Positions 6,432-15,200 of a stretch of DNA of 44,557 nt are shown one piece after another. Source of the DNA: Sphaerochaeta sp. GTDB lineage: Bacteria; Spirochaetota; Spirochaetia; Sphaerochaetales; Sphaerochaetaceae. The translations under genes were made by a program, and so were the position numbers. The first letter of the stretch is position 1, and the number at the start of each line of letters is the position of its first letter. The stretch spans positions 1 through 44,557 of the forward strand of contig JAEINL010000027.1 in assembly GCA_016342655.1 (NCBI GenBank). The letters run 5' to 3'. Under the pieces are notes generated by a model. That model saw only the letters and a program-made list of their open reading frames with translations, ran no database searches and was not told the origin of the DNA.

Positions 6432-8936
6432 TCAACACTCACTATAGCCGCAGGAAAAACACTTTTTACACCCTTCGATGTTTACAAATGTCACATTCCC
6501 GCAAACAGGACAGATATCAGGTTTCACACTATTAACCGAGGGGGCAAGCCCAAGGTCCAGCTGACCAGCCTCTTCAATCTCATCCTCCTCATCAGGAAGG
6601 TTTGTAATCTGTGTCTCTGACATGAGAGTGCCGATATGCTGCTGCAATACCTGCGCAACAGCATCAGGAAGACTCATAACCCGGTTCTTGCCGAAACCCA
6701 ATGACCTGCCACTGCCAATCCCGATCAGTTGTCCTATGATCGCCTGAGCTCGCTGTTCAGGAGAGAGAGCCGAAGGCATCCTCAGCATCAGGCTGATGAG
6801 CCTGCCCAAGCCCTCTGCATCAGCTGCAACATCGGATCCGACCTTTGCCACGTTGATAAACACCTCAAAAAGGTCAGTGGGGTTGGGTCCGTCACAGTTT
6901 ACCGTGATATAGGCAGTGCCGATGGGAGTCGCCTTACGGTAGGTAGTCCCTCGCAACACTGTCGACCGTACACGAGCCTTAGGTTCGGCAAAGGTGGTGA
7001 TCACATCCTTTGGCTCTTCCTTCTTTTTCTCTTGCTTTGCAGTGAGCACCTGGGTATCACGCGAGCCATCACGGTAGGTGGTCCCCCCCTTGCATCCCAA
7101 ATCATACAACAGCTCATAGAGCTTGGCTGTCTGCTCGACAGTATACTCACGGGGAGTATTGCCTGTCTTGGAGATGGAGGAATCCACCCATTTCTGAATT
7201 GCTGCCTGTACCTTCACATGGCCTTCAGGAGCAAGATCCATTGCAGAGACGAAGTAATGAGGTATTTTCTTGCCTGGATTTTCCTTCACCCAATCACCAT
7301 AGACCTTCACACGCTCAATGTTAGAGCCCATACGACCTGTACGTTCCCACTCCCAGAAGTAGTAGGGTTCAATGCCTGTGCTGGTATTGACCATAGTACC
7401 GGTCGTTCCCGTAGGGGCCTGAGTGATAAGAGTGACATTACGCAGGCCTTTAGTGCGAACCTCGTCGCGTACGGAAGCTGGCATCTGCATCATAAAACCA
7501 CTTTGCAGAAGCTTTTCGGCATCGAAGCGGGGGAAGCTTCCCTTCTCCTTGGCAAGGTCCGCACTCTCGCCATACGCCTCGACGCAGATAAACTGGAAAA
7601 GCTCGTCAATGAAAGAGAGCGAATCATCGCTTCCGTAGGCAAGCTCCATCTTGATGAGCATGTCGGCAAGACCCATTGTACCAAGACCTATACGCCTCTC
7701 AGACTGCTGCTGCTCCTTGTTCTCGTCAAAGAAGTAGGGAGTATCATCGATGACATTATCCAAAAACCTGACCGAACCACGGACAGCCCTTCCAAGTTCC
7801 TTATACTGTACCTTCTTGTCCTTCACAAACTTGCTCAAATTCAAGGACCCAAGGTTACACACACCCCAGGGGGGAAGGCCCTGTTCGCCACAGGGGTTGG
7901 TGCACTGGATACTGCTATAGTACCAGGAGTTGGACATCTTGTTGTAGCGGTCAACGAAAAAGACCCCTGGCTCTGCAGAAGCCCAGGCACTCTCAATGAT
8001 GGCATCCCAGATTACGCGGGCCTTCATACGGTGGTAGACATTGACCTTATGTCCTGCAGCCTTCCAGGTATCAATATTTCCATCCCATATCTTGTTGTAT
8101 TCAGGGTCGGTGGTGTCAGGAAACAAGGTCTCCCAGTCTCTGTCATGTTTGACAGCATCCATGAAAGCATCACTGATGCCTACGCTGATGTTTGCATTGG
8201 TAATCTTGCCCATCTCGCGCTTGCTGTTGATGAAGTCCATGATGTCGGGATGCCAGTCATTGAGGATAAGCATCAGGGCCCCACGACGGGAACCACCCTG
8301 TTCAATGAGTCCGGTTACGAAGCTGTAAAGCCCGCCCCAGCTTACCGAACCACTGGACCTTCCGTTTACGCCCTTCACATAGCTGTGTCTGGGTCTGAGG
8401 GAGGATATGTTCATACCTACCCCACCTCCACGACTCATTATCTCCGTCATCTGACCCAAGGAGGCAATAATACCTCCACGGCTGTCCTTCGGAGAGGGGA
8501 TCACATAGCAGTTGAAATAGGTCAGGTTCTGCGAGGTGCCTGCTCCAGTGAGAATCCTGCCGCCAGGGACGAACTTCCAGTCCTCCAATAGCCAATTGAA
8601 CTCTTTTTCCCATTTGCTTCGAACCTCCTCCTTCTCTTGTGATGCAATACCCTTTGCCACACGAGCGAGCATCTGTGCAGGATCGGTCTCCAGAGGCTTG
8701 TCGATATCCTCACGATTGACGTTCAATACAATACCATCATCAAGCTTGACAGTAATGGCATCATCCTTGCCAAGGGAGGTAACCACCCCAATCTCTCTCT
8801 GACCAGTAGCAGCGTTGCTTACAGCAACGACAATATCACCCACTTTCAGGGTTTCTTTCTGTACGTCTTTCAACGCATAACGGTCGAGAAAAATCTTCCG
8901 GCCCAGGGGGCTCAACTCATTCTTAACAGCACTCAT
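6432..8936 (-). CDS. nrdJ: Adenosylcobalamin-dependent (class II) ribonucleoside-diphosphate reductase
   Basis: Reduces ribonucleotides to deoxyribonucleotides using adenosylcobalamin to generate a thiyl radical, independent of oxygen. The 834-residue protein has the catalytic core motifs FNCYVIPSP (about 139), NPCGEQGLPPWGVCNLGS (about 344) and 'TQAPTGTTGTM', which bind substrate and carry the active-site cysteines. A C-terminal four-cysteine finger begins CPVCGN and ends CFSCGYSEC (about 809-834). There is no N-terminal ATP cone. The open frame continues 65 codons upstream, but I chose ATG at 8936, with GAGGG upstream, because the upstream part has no homology and contains the regulatory palindrome. 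No class I subunits are in the window, so dNTP supply depends on B12 as far as seen here. Confidence 0.95.
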   Translation of the reverse strand: MSAVKNELSPLGRKIFLDRYALKDVQKETLKVGDIVVAVSNAATGQREIGVVTSLGKDDAITVKLDDGIVLNVNREDIDKPLETDPAQMLARVAKGIASQEKEEVRSKWEKEFNWLLEDWKFVPGGRILTGAGTSQNLTYFNCYVIPSPKDSRGGIIASLGQMTEIMSRGGGVGMNISSLRPRHSYVKGVNGRSSGSVSWGGLYSFVTGLIEQGGSRRGALMLILNDWHPDIMDFINSKREMGKITNANISVGISDAFMDAVKHDRDWETLFPDTTDPEYNKIWDGNIDTWKAAGHKVNVYHRMKARVIWDAIIESAWASAEPGVFFVDRYNKMSNSWYYSSIQCTNPCGEQGLPPWGVCNLGSLNLSKFVKDKKVQYKELGRAVRGSVRFLDNVIDDTPYFFDENKEQQQSERRIGLGTMGLADMLIKMELAYGSDDSLSFIDELFQFICVEAYGESADLAKEKGSFPRFDAEKLLQSGFMMQMPASVRDEVRTKGLRNVTLITQAPTGTTGTMVNTSTGIEPYYFWEWERTGRMGSNIERVKVYGDWVKENPGKKIPHYFVSAMDLAPEGHVKVQAAIQKWVDSSISKTGNTPREYTVEQTAKLYELLYDLGCKGGTTYRDGSRDTQVLTAKQEKKKEEPKDVITTFAEPKARVRSTVLRGTTYRKATPIGTAYITVNCDGPNPTDLFEVFINVAKVGSDVAADAEGLGRLISLMLRMPSALSPEQRAQAIIGQLIGIGSGRSLGFGKNRVMSLPDAVAQVLQQHIGTLMSETQITNLPDEEDEIEEAGQLDLGLAPSVNSVKPDICPVCGNVTFVNIEGCKKCFSCGYSEC

Positions 8937-9071
8937 ACAATCCCTCATCCTATATAAACTTCTTTTCGAATTTTTGTATACGAACAGTGCAAAACCAAGC
9001 ATTTCGCACGTTCTAACATACCATGGAGAGCAAAGGATTACAAGCTGAAAACAAAACATATGGGGGGTATT

Positions 9072-9109
9072 AAACCTACACAACGCTATATGTAGTGTTA
9101 TATAGGTTT
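9072..9109 (-). promoter_or_regulatory. NrdR-like box within a 38-bp imperfect palindrome
   Basis: On the minus strand ACACTACATATAGCGT (9098-9083) matches the NrdR box consensus acaCwAtATaTwGtgt at 14 of 16 positions. It is embedded in a larger palindrome with outer arms AAACCTA and TAGGTTT. It lies about 150 bp upstream of nrdJ, as expected for NrdR control of ribonucleotide reductase genes. Only one box is evident, while NrdR usually uses two. The rest of 8937-9304 shows only a perfect GGAAAGCCTTTCC palindrome (9251-9263) and no gene. Confidence 0.55.
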
Positions 9110-9314
9110 CATACCATTCTGCTATGAGCACACGAAATTAGTAGTAATTTCTATAAGAAACTGCAACACTTTTCTTTTCCAAGAAACACAACTCTTTGCC
9201 CTTACTACAGGAAATATGAAATCAGGTTGTTGCATTTTTCTCCTGCGAAAGGAAAGCCTTTCCATAAATACTCTACCTTCGAACCTATTTTTTTGTAGTG
9301 CCTAGCGTCGTGAC

Positions 9315-9855
9315 TTACCCATCAGTAAAGACCGATGGGCTTCCTGCTTCACAGAAGACTGCGTAGGAACCGAAGTCTCTACGGCTAATTATCTTCTCCA
9401 CAGGCTCAGAGGGCTTGCCCAGCCCCAAAATATCCAAACCTACAGTACGCAGGTTTTTTCCAGCGTTTTCATCACGAGAATGTTCTGCATTACAATGAGG
9501 ACATGTCCATGTGCGCTCATGAAGAAGTCGGAGCGCACTGTTCTTGTACCCACACATGTTGCAGAGCTTGGAACTGGCAAACCATTGATCCGCTTGGATT
9601 ATATGCGTTCCTAATTTCTTGAGCTTTTTGTGTAAGTTTTGCTACAAATTCAGCATATCCAAGATCATGAACTGACTTACCCAGTCTCAATGCTCGTGAT
9701 ATCCCTTTCAACGAAAGGGTCTCGATGCAAATCGCATCATAGTTAGTTACAAGTTCGGTTACGAGCTTTCTGTTGAAATCGGCACGGGAATTGTCTATCG
9801 TCTCATGCACAATTACAACGTTTTCGCACCGTAGCCAAGATAGTACCTTTGCAGG
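9315..9855 (-). pseudogene. tnpB: tnpB relic, RNA-guided nuclease C-terminal half
   Basis: The frame from about 9855 reads HETIDNSRADFNRKLV, then 'YDAICIETLSLKGI' (the RuvC-II glutamate region). After a frameshift near 9590 it continues with CNMCGYKN, WTCPHCNAEHSRDENAGKN (the zinc finger and the RuvC-III D-x-N-A-x-x-N motif) and a tail. The N-terminal half with the first RuvC aspartate is missing. The last residues are encoded by the right-end hairpin. TnpB proteins are guide-RNA directed nucleases that help retain the IS. This copy lacks part of the catalytic site and is dead. Confidence 0.85.
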
Positions 9856-9856
9856 A

Positions 9857-10257
9857 ATGGGTCATTGCACTGCTGCGTCACACTGCAAATATTCTTTACA
9901 TGTACATCTCATCTTCATATGCAAAGAACGGAAGCATCTGCTTCGAGGAGAGATACAGCCCTGGATGCAGGAAGAAAACCACTGCCTTGCACCTATCTCC
10001 AAGTTTGAGATTGAGAGCATGGAATCAGATAAGGATCATATGTACATCCTACTGAATTACGAACCTACACCCCCCCCTCCATGATGGTTCGTAGGGTAAA
10101 GACACAGACCTCGGTTACTGTCTGGAAGAACTTCGATTTACCTCTAAAACAGACCTTTTGGAGAGAACTCCCTTTCTGGTCAGACAGGCCCTTTGCATGC
10201 CCTGTTGGAGATGCCTCTACGAATACAATGAGCAAGTATAGTGAAAGTCAAGGCTGA
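9857..10257 (+). pseudogene. tnpA: tnpA relic, IS200/IS605 Y1 HUH transposase with one frameshift
   Basis: The first part (9857-10078) reads MGHCTAASHCKYSLHVHLIF and later SDKDHMYILLNYEP. The second (10084-10257, another frame) reads MVRRVKTQTSVTVWKNF, 'FWRELPFWSDRPFACPVGDAS' and ends NTMSKYSESQG, carrying the expected catalytic tyrosine region. The two halves join if one base is regained in a run of eight Cs (10071-10078). The HUH motif is damaged, since the usual second histidine is tyrosine (HMY). Length if repaired is about 133 residues, close to the family. Probably inactive on both counts. Confidence 0.85.
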
Positions 10258-10317
10258 TTCATCCCAGAGCCTCAAGAGGACTGGGTTCTCTCAGCAAAAG
10301 CGTCATAGAAAAGGAAA

Positions 10318-10339
10318 GGGAGCCCCCTTGAGGACTCCC
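10318..10339 (-). terminator. Terminator after gdhA
   Basis: On the minus strand GGGAGTCC pairs with GGGCTCCC (one G-U pair), and the stem is followed by a T-rich tract TTTCCTTTTC. It lies about 60 bp past the gdhA stop. Confidence 0.6.
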
Positions 10340-10400
10340 TGTTCATGCTTACCTATCAAGAAAACCATACATACCATAGATTGATGTATGGGGAAATCTT

Positions 10401-11738
10401 CTAATACCCCATCTGCACCATGGCATCGGCCACCTTTTTGAAGCCTGCAATGTTGGCTCCCTTGGGGTAGTTGATATACCCATCTTCCTGTGTGCCTTCC
10501 CTGACACAACTGGTGTGGATGTTCACCATGATCGCATGCAATTTTACATCAACTTCCTCAGCATTCCAGGAGAGATGCATGGCGTTCTGACTCATTTCAA
10601 GACCAGAGACTGCAACACCACCGGCATTGACAGCCTTTCCAGGACCGAATGGAATCTTCTCATTGATTAAGTAGGTAGCGGCATCGGCAGAGCAACCCAT
10701 GTTTGAGGTCTCCACCACATACTTTACCCCATTGGCCACTAAGGCCTTCGCATCCTCCAAAGACAGCTCGTTCTGTATGGCACAGGGGAAAGCCATATCG
10801 ACAGGAACCTCCCAAGGCTTCCTACCAGAGACAAACTTGGCCCCGAACTTCTTGGCATAGGGTTCCACCTCATCATTGTTGGAAGCACGAAGGTAGGACA
10901 TGTAAGCCCACTTCTCGGGGGTGCCCACTCCCTCTTCGTCATAGATGTAGCCATCAGGTCCGCTGATAGTGACAACCTTGGCCCCTAGTTCGGTTGCTTT
11001 CATGACAGCACCCCAGGCGACATTACCGAATCCACTAACGGATATGGTCTTTCCTGCGAACGTGTCATTATTGGCGAGAAGCATCTGGTGGGCAAAATAC
11101 ATCGCACCATACCCTGTGGCTTCAGGCCTGATCAGAGAGCCTCCAAAACTGAGCCCCTTTCCAGTAAGAACGCCGGTATTTTCGTCTCGAATCCTCTTGT
11201 ACTGGCCATAGAGAAACCCGATTTCACGGGCCCCAACCCCGATATCCCCGGCTGGGACGTCAGTATTCGGGCCAATATATTTCTGCAACTCGGTCATGAA
11301 GGACCTGCAGAAACGCTGGATCTCAGAATCACTCTTGCCACGGGGATTGAAGTCACTTCCACCCTTGGCTCCACCCATGGGAAGGGTCGTAAGGCTGTTC
11401 TTCAGGGTCTGCTCAAATCCAAGGAACTTTAGGCCTCCAAGGGTTACACTAGCATGGAACCTAAGCCCCCCCTTATACGGACCGAGGGCATTGTTGAATT
11501 GGACACGATAACCACGGTTCACCTGTATGTTTCCCAAGTCGTCTTCCCATTCGACACGAAACATAAAGGTCCTGTCAGGTTCAGTAATACGTTCCAGAAT
11601 TCGGTTTTTCTCATAGACAGGGTTTTCATTTACCATATCTATTATACTTTCCAGCACTTCCCTGGTGGCCTGTATGAACTCCGGCTGAGCGGGGTTATGC
11701 TTTTCCAATTCTGCCATAAACGATTCAAGCTTGTACAT
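10401..11738 (-). CDS. gdhA: NADP-specific glutamate dehydrogenase
   Basis: Interconverts 2-oxoglutarate plus ammonia and glutamate, for ammonia assimilation in the cytoplasm. The 445-residue length is that of the hexameric bacterial NADP enzyme. Visible landmarks are the substrate region GPYKGGLRFH (about 86-95), the catalytic 'LPMGGAKGGSDF' (about 119-130) and the nucleotide-binding SGFGNVAWGA (about 234). The C-terminal NIHTSCVREG is typical of the family. The start has AGGGAG 10 nt upstream. It is a single gene, transcribed from a promoter about 150 bp upstream that faces the promoter of the 982-residue gene at 11974. Confidence 0.96.
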   Translation of the reverse strand: MYKLESFMAELEKHNPAQPEFIQATREVLESIIDMVNENPVYEKNRILERITEPDRTFMFRVEWEDDLGNIQVNRGYRVQFNNALGPYKGGLRFHASVTLGGLKFLGFEQTLKNSLTTLPMGGAKGGSDFNPRGKSDSEIQRFCRSFMTELQKYIGPNTDVPAGDIGVGAREIGFLYGQYKRIRDENTGVLTGKGLSFGGSLIRPEATGYGAMYFAHQMLLANNDTFAGKTISVSGFGNVAWGAVMKATELGAKVVTISGPDGYIYDEEGVGTPEKWAYMSYLRASNNDEVEPYAKKFGAKFVSGRKPWEVPVDMAFPCAIQNELSLEDAKALVANGVKYVVETSNMGCSADAATYLINEKIPFGPGKAVNAGGVAVSGLEMSQNAMHLSWNAEEVDVKLHAIMVNIHTSCVREGTQEDGYINYPKGANIAGFKKVADAMVQMGY

Positions 11739-11838
11739 ATAACGGTTTCTCCCTTAGAATCACATATATAGTCAAATACTTACCAACGAAGAGTAAACCC
11801 GGCGGTAGCTCCTGTCAATCAAAACATCTCAAGTAAGA

Positions 11839-11868
11839 TTGATATTTTTATCTAAACATCAGTATAAT
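11839..11868 (+). promoter_or_regulatory. Plus-strand promoter for the gene at 11974
   Basis: TTGATA (11839-11844) and TATAAT (11863-11868) are 18 bp apart. The predicted start of transcription is near 11875, giving a leader of about 100 nt. Confidence 0.6.
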
Positions 11869-11890
11869 TCAATTTATTACCTTATCCGGC

Positions 11891-11920
11891 ATTATAGCAC
11901 CATAATACCTCGATTTCCAA
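11891..11920 (-). promoter_or_regulatory. Minus-strand promoter for gdhA
   Basis: Read on the minus strand, TTGGAA (11920-11915), an 18-bp spacer ending in TGC, and TATAAT (11896-11891) form an extended -10 promoter. The predicted start is near 11884, giving a leader of about 145 nt. The function of that long leader is unclear. A second weaker candidate, TTGACA then TACTCT 17 bp on, lies inside it. Confidence 0.6.
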
Positions 11921-11973
11921 CAATTTGTAATAAATTCGTTACTACTATCCAATATGGCTAAGCTCATGGTAAA

Positions 11974-14922
11974 ATGCTAGGCATGTATAATCTTGACCCC
12001 ACCTGGCTTCCGTTCAGCAACCTGATGCTGAAACACATTTATAACGTTCTGCTCATCTGCAGTGACTACGACCGATTCCAATTGGAAGAGGATGGGAGGG
12101 TGGAAGAGGAACTCTTCCTTGAATATACCCAATTAGGTCTGAACAACCCACCTAAGATTACCCATACCAATACAGCAGAAGAGGCCTTAGACCTCCTTAG
12201 GAAACGCTCCTTCGATCTGGTCATCACCATGCTCGACCTAGGTTCCGAGGATCCTGTTGAGCAGCTGGCCACTGACATAAAAGAGATTAATGCAGACATG
12301 CCGGTCATCGTACTCTCCCCATCATCAAGTCACAGACGGAACAAGCTGATCAAGGATTCCGAGTGCGAGGCAATAGACTATTTCTTCTATTGGCAGGGAG
12401 AGTCCACAATCTTCCTTGCTATGATCAAACTTGTCGAGGACCGTATGAACCTCGACCACGATACACAGGAAGCGGATGTGCAGGTCATCATCCTTGTGGA
12501 AGACTCTGTACGCTTCTACTCCTCTTATCTTCCCATGATGTATACCTGCCTTATCGAACAGAACAGATCTAGCATCCTCGAAGCTTTGAACAACTGGGGA
12601 AAAACCCTCAGGATGCGAGGCCGTCCCAAGATTGTCCTAGCACGAACATACGAAGAAGCTGAAACGCTCTACAACACCTATCGCCGAAACATATTGGGCA
12701 TCATCACCGACCTCTCTTATCTGAGGGAGGGGATCCACGATAAGGAAGCGGGACTCAGACTCACTGAGATGATCCTTAGAAAAGACCAGGAAGTGCCGAT
12801 CCTCATCCAAAGCACCAACAACGACTACAAGGAAAAAGCACAGGAAGCTGGGGCTTGCTTTACCTGGAAACTGAGCTCTTCGCTGCTCAGTGACCTTACC
12901 AAGTTCATGAATTCACACTTTGGCTTCGGCCCCTTTATCTTCCGTGACCCCATTACTTGGAAAGAACTTGCCAGGGCAGAGACCATGAGGGACCTGCAAA
13001 GGATGCTTCCATCCATCCCTTCCGAGAGCTTTGACTACCATTGCAGGAGAAATGAGTTCTCCCGATGGCTTCGCGCCCAGAGCCTCTACGTGCTCGCAGC
13101 CAAGATCAAGAGCCTACAGATACCAGAGCATGGTGATGCTGGTGCAGTGCAGCGGGAGCTCACTGACATCATACGAAACTACAGAGCTGAGCGGACCAAG
13201 GGCGTCATAGCTCAGTTCAGTAGGAATAACTATGATGAGACACTCTTCTTCAGCAGGATCGGAAACGGTTCCCTTGGAGGCAAAGGCCGCGGCCTTGCCT
13301 TCATCGATATGGAGCTCAGGGCGAGTGGCATCCTTGAGAAGTACCCTGATATCTATCTCTCCATTCCGCGTTCTGTTATTGTAACCACAGACCAGTTTAC
13401 CCAGTTCATTGAAGAGAATGACCTGAAGGGCCTAATTACTGCAGATATTCCTGATGAGACCTTGCTGAAGGTGTTCCTTTCCAAGCCGTTGAAGGCCGAG
13501 CTCAAGCTCAACCTTGCCGAAATTGTCAAGGTTATCCACCAGCCCATCTCGGTACGTTCCTCTTCTCTTCTTGAAGACTCCCACTTCCAGCCTTTTGCAG
13601 GTGTCTACGAGACCTGCATGATCCCCAACCAAGGCAGTGAGGAGCAACGCCTCAATGAGCTGTGCGACGCACTGAGGTGTGTCTGGGCATCGACCTACTT
13701 CAAACAGGCCAAGGAGTACCTCAAGGCAACAGACCACATGCTTGAGGATGAAAAGATGGCAGTGGTCATCCAACAGGTAATCGGCAGTGAGCACGGCTCC
13801 TACTGGTATCCCAACATCAGTGGAGTCGCCAGGTCGTTGAACTACTACCCCATCGGTGGAGAGAAGCCCGAGGATGGGGTAGGTCTTCTCTGCTTTGGAT
13901 TTGGCAAGTCAGTGGTGGACAACGGCTCTGTCTTCCGTTTCTCCCCCAGCCACCCCAGAAGGCCTGTGCAGCACCTTGGGGGCAACCAGTCAAGCACTCA
14001 GAGCAACTTCTATGCACTCAATCTTGAAGGCGGGTACTTCCCACTTAAGAAGGGTGGCTTAGAGAATCTGGAGCTTCTTGATATGGAAGAGGCGGAAAAA
14101 CATCCGGAATCACTACGCTACATCGCAAGCACCTTTGACATGTCCACCGGTATGATAAGCGAAAGCTCCAGAGCAGAAGGCCACAAGGTCATCACCTTCA
14201 ACGGCATCCTCAAGTATGACGCATTCCCCTTGGCCTCCATCGTACAAGATATCCTCAAACTGGGGACGGAAGCCATGAAAGCGCCCATAGAGATAGAATT
14301 TGCCATCAATCTTAACCGAAAGCTCCCTAAAAAGCCCGAGTTCAGCCTGTTGCAGATACGCCCCATTGCCCTCGGTAACGAGGAAAGTGACGTGGAGATA
14401 ACCCAAGAGGAACGAGAAAGCTCTGTTGTCCTCTCGAATGTCATCATGGGCAACGGCAAGATCAATGACATTCATGACATCATCTACATCAGGCAGGACA
14501 AGTTTGACCCCTCCAGGATGCAGGTGATGGCAAGGGAACTGGACAAGCTCAATGCCTCTATGGTGCTTGAGGAAAAGGATTATGTGCTTATTGTTGCCGG
14601 CAGGCTTGGCTCGTGTGACCCATGGCTGGGAATCCCAGTCTCCTGGTCACAGATATCCCGATCGAAGGTCATCATTGAGACCGGCTTCGAAGGCTTCCAG
14701 GTGGAACCAAGCCAAGGCACCCATTTCTTCCAGAACATGACAAGCCTAGGATGCATCTATATGACGGTCAACCCCTTCTACAAGTCAGGAAGGTTGGATA
14801 TGAAAAAATTCAACTCTCTTCCTGTATTTGATGAGACCGATCACTTTATCCATGCAAGAAGCGAAAAGCCACTTACCATAAAGGTAAATGGCTTCAAGGG
14901 AGAGGGCGTGCTCTGCCTGTAG
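11974..14922 (+). CDS. Receiver-domain protein with PEP synthase-type ATP-binding domain
   Basis: A 982-residue soluble protein. Residues about 20-155 and 165-310 look like receiver folds. The second keeps the usual set: acidic pair in ILVEDS, acceptor Asp in IITDLSY, Ser/Thr in LIQST and Lys in TWKLSSS. Residues about 425-800 match the ATP-binding domain of PEP synthase and pyruvate phosphate dikinase: GSLGGKGRGLAFI, ISVRSSSLLEDS, PFAGVYET and LLQIRP near its end. The swivelling phosphohistidine domain and the PEP/pyruvate barrel are absent, so it cannot be a normal PEP synthase. A regulatory kinase or phosphotransferase is possible but unproved. The start is uncertain: ATG at 11974, 11983 or 12025 (where the first receiver strand begins), none with a good ribosome site. 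Confidence 0.75.
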   Translation: MLGMYNLDPTWLPFSNLMLKHIYNVLLICSDYDRFQLEEDGRVEEELFLEYTQLGLNNPPKITHTNTAEEALDLLRKRSFDLVITMLDLGSEDPVEQLATDIKEINADMPVIVLSPSSSHRRNKLIKDSECEAIDYFFYWQGESTIFLAMIKLVEDRMNLDHDTQEADVQVIILVEDSVRFYSSYLPMMYTCLIEQNRSSILEALNNWGKTLRMRGRPKIVLARTYEEAETLYNTYRRNILGIITDLSYLREGIHDKEAGLRLTEMILRKDQEVPILIQSTNNDYKEKAQEAGACFTWKLSSSLLSDLTKFMNSHFGFGPFIFRDPITWKELARAETMRDLQRMLPSIPSESFDYHCRRNEFSRWLRAQSLYVLAAKIKSLQIPEHGDAGAVQRELTDIIRNYRAERTKGVIAQFSRNNYDETLFFSRIGNGSLGGKGRGLAFIDMELRASGILEKYPDIYLSIPRSVIVTTDQFTQFIEENDLKGLITADIPDETLLKVFLSKPLKAELKLNLAEIVKVIHQPISVRSSSLLEDSHFQPFAGVYETCMIPNQGSEEQRLNELCDALRCVWASTYFKQAKEYLKATDHMLEDEKMAVVIQQVIGSEHGSYWYPNISGVARSLNYYPIGGEKPEDGVGLLCFGFGKSVVDNGSVFRFSPSHPRRPVQHLGGNQSSTQSNFYALNLEGGYFPLKKGGLENLELLDMEEAEKHPESLRYIASTFDMSTGMISESSRAEGHKVITFNGILKYDAFPLASIVQDILKLGTEAMKAPIEIEFAINLNRKLPKKPEFSLLQIRPIALGNEESDVEITQEERESSVVLSNVIMGNGKINDIHDIIYIRQDKFDPSRMQVMARELDKLNASMVLEEKDYVLIVAGRLGSCDPWLGIPVSWSQISRSKVIIETGFEGFQVEPSQGTHFFQNMTSLGCIYMTVNPFYKSGRLDMKKFNSLPVFDETDHFIHARSEKPLTIKVNGFKGEGVLCL

Positions 14923-14925
14923 CTG

Positions 14926-15072
14926 TTACTGACTCTCCTGATGGGCTTTGTATCCAGAAATCCATATCTGGATATGGTCTCTGACCGCTTGCACAGCAGC
15001 TTCTGAATCTCGTGCCATAAGAGAACTCTGTAAATAAAGATTCACATCAGGGGTGCCTCTGTGCAAAAAAAC
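14926..15072 (-). pseudogene. C-terminal remnant of a GntR-family (FCD) regulator
   Basis: An open frame of 48 codons without a start reads FLHRGTPDVN, then MARDSEAAVQAVRDHIQIW, then a stop. The 'H-R-x(4)... ARDxEAAxxAxxxHI' pattern is that of the last helices of the FCD ligand-binding domain. A stop at 15073-15075 cuts it off upstream and no HTH domain is nearby. The match is short, so identification is moderate. Confidence 0.5.
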
Positions 15073-15086
15073 TTAGAAGAATATAT

Positions 15087-15120
15087 TTGATTTTACATCA
15101 ATATTAACATACTATGTTAA
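15087..15120 (+). promoter_or_regulatory. Promoter and palindromic operator of the XRE/ImmA gene
   Basis: TTGATT (15087-15092) and TACTAT (15110-15115) are 17 bp apart. A perfect 17-bp palindrome, TTAACATACTATGTTAA (15104-15120), covers the -10 box. XRE regulators with this architecture often repress themselves, so it is a likely operator. Confidence 0.5.
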
Positions 15121-15200
15121 TGGTATTATTGACAAGGCGGGATTGAAATACTCAATATAGAAGACACCCACGACCAGAAAAACCAACGGAGGGGTTCAAG

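Larger units (their letters stand above)
9305..10257. mobile_element. Decayed IS605-type element (divergent tnpB and tnpA)
   Basis: A tnpB relic runs left and a tnpA relic runs right, the divergent order of IS605. The tnpB-side end keeps the hairpin CCCATC/GATGGG (9318-9339). On the minus strand it is followed by GGGTAAGTCAC, as at right ends of this group, where it also forms the 3' end of the TnpB guide RNA. The end beyond tnpA was not recognised. Single-strand HUH transposition gives no target duplication, so exact borders cannot be proved here. Confidence 0.75.

Noticed and set aside
6729..8591. A 620-codon open frame on the plus strand opposite nrdJ
   Set aside because: It lies wholly antisense to a clear nrdJ, has no domain or ribosome site, and its composition is the complement of conserved RNR codons.
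11739..11884. Possible riboswitch in the long gdhA leader
   Set aside because: I could not build any known riboswitch core from the sequence. Only promoters and A/T-rich stretches are evident.
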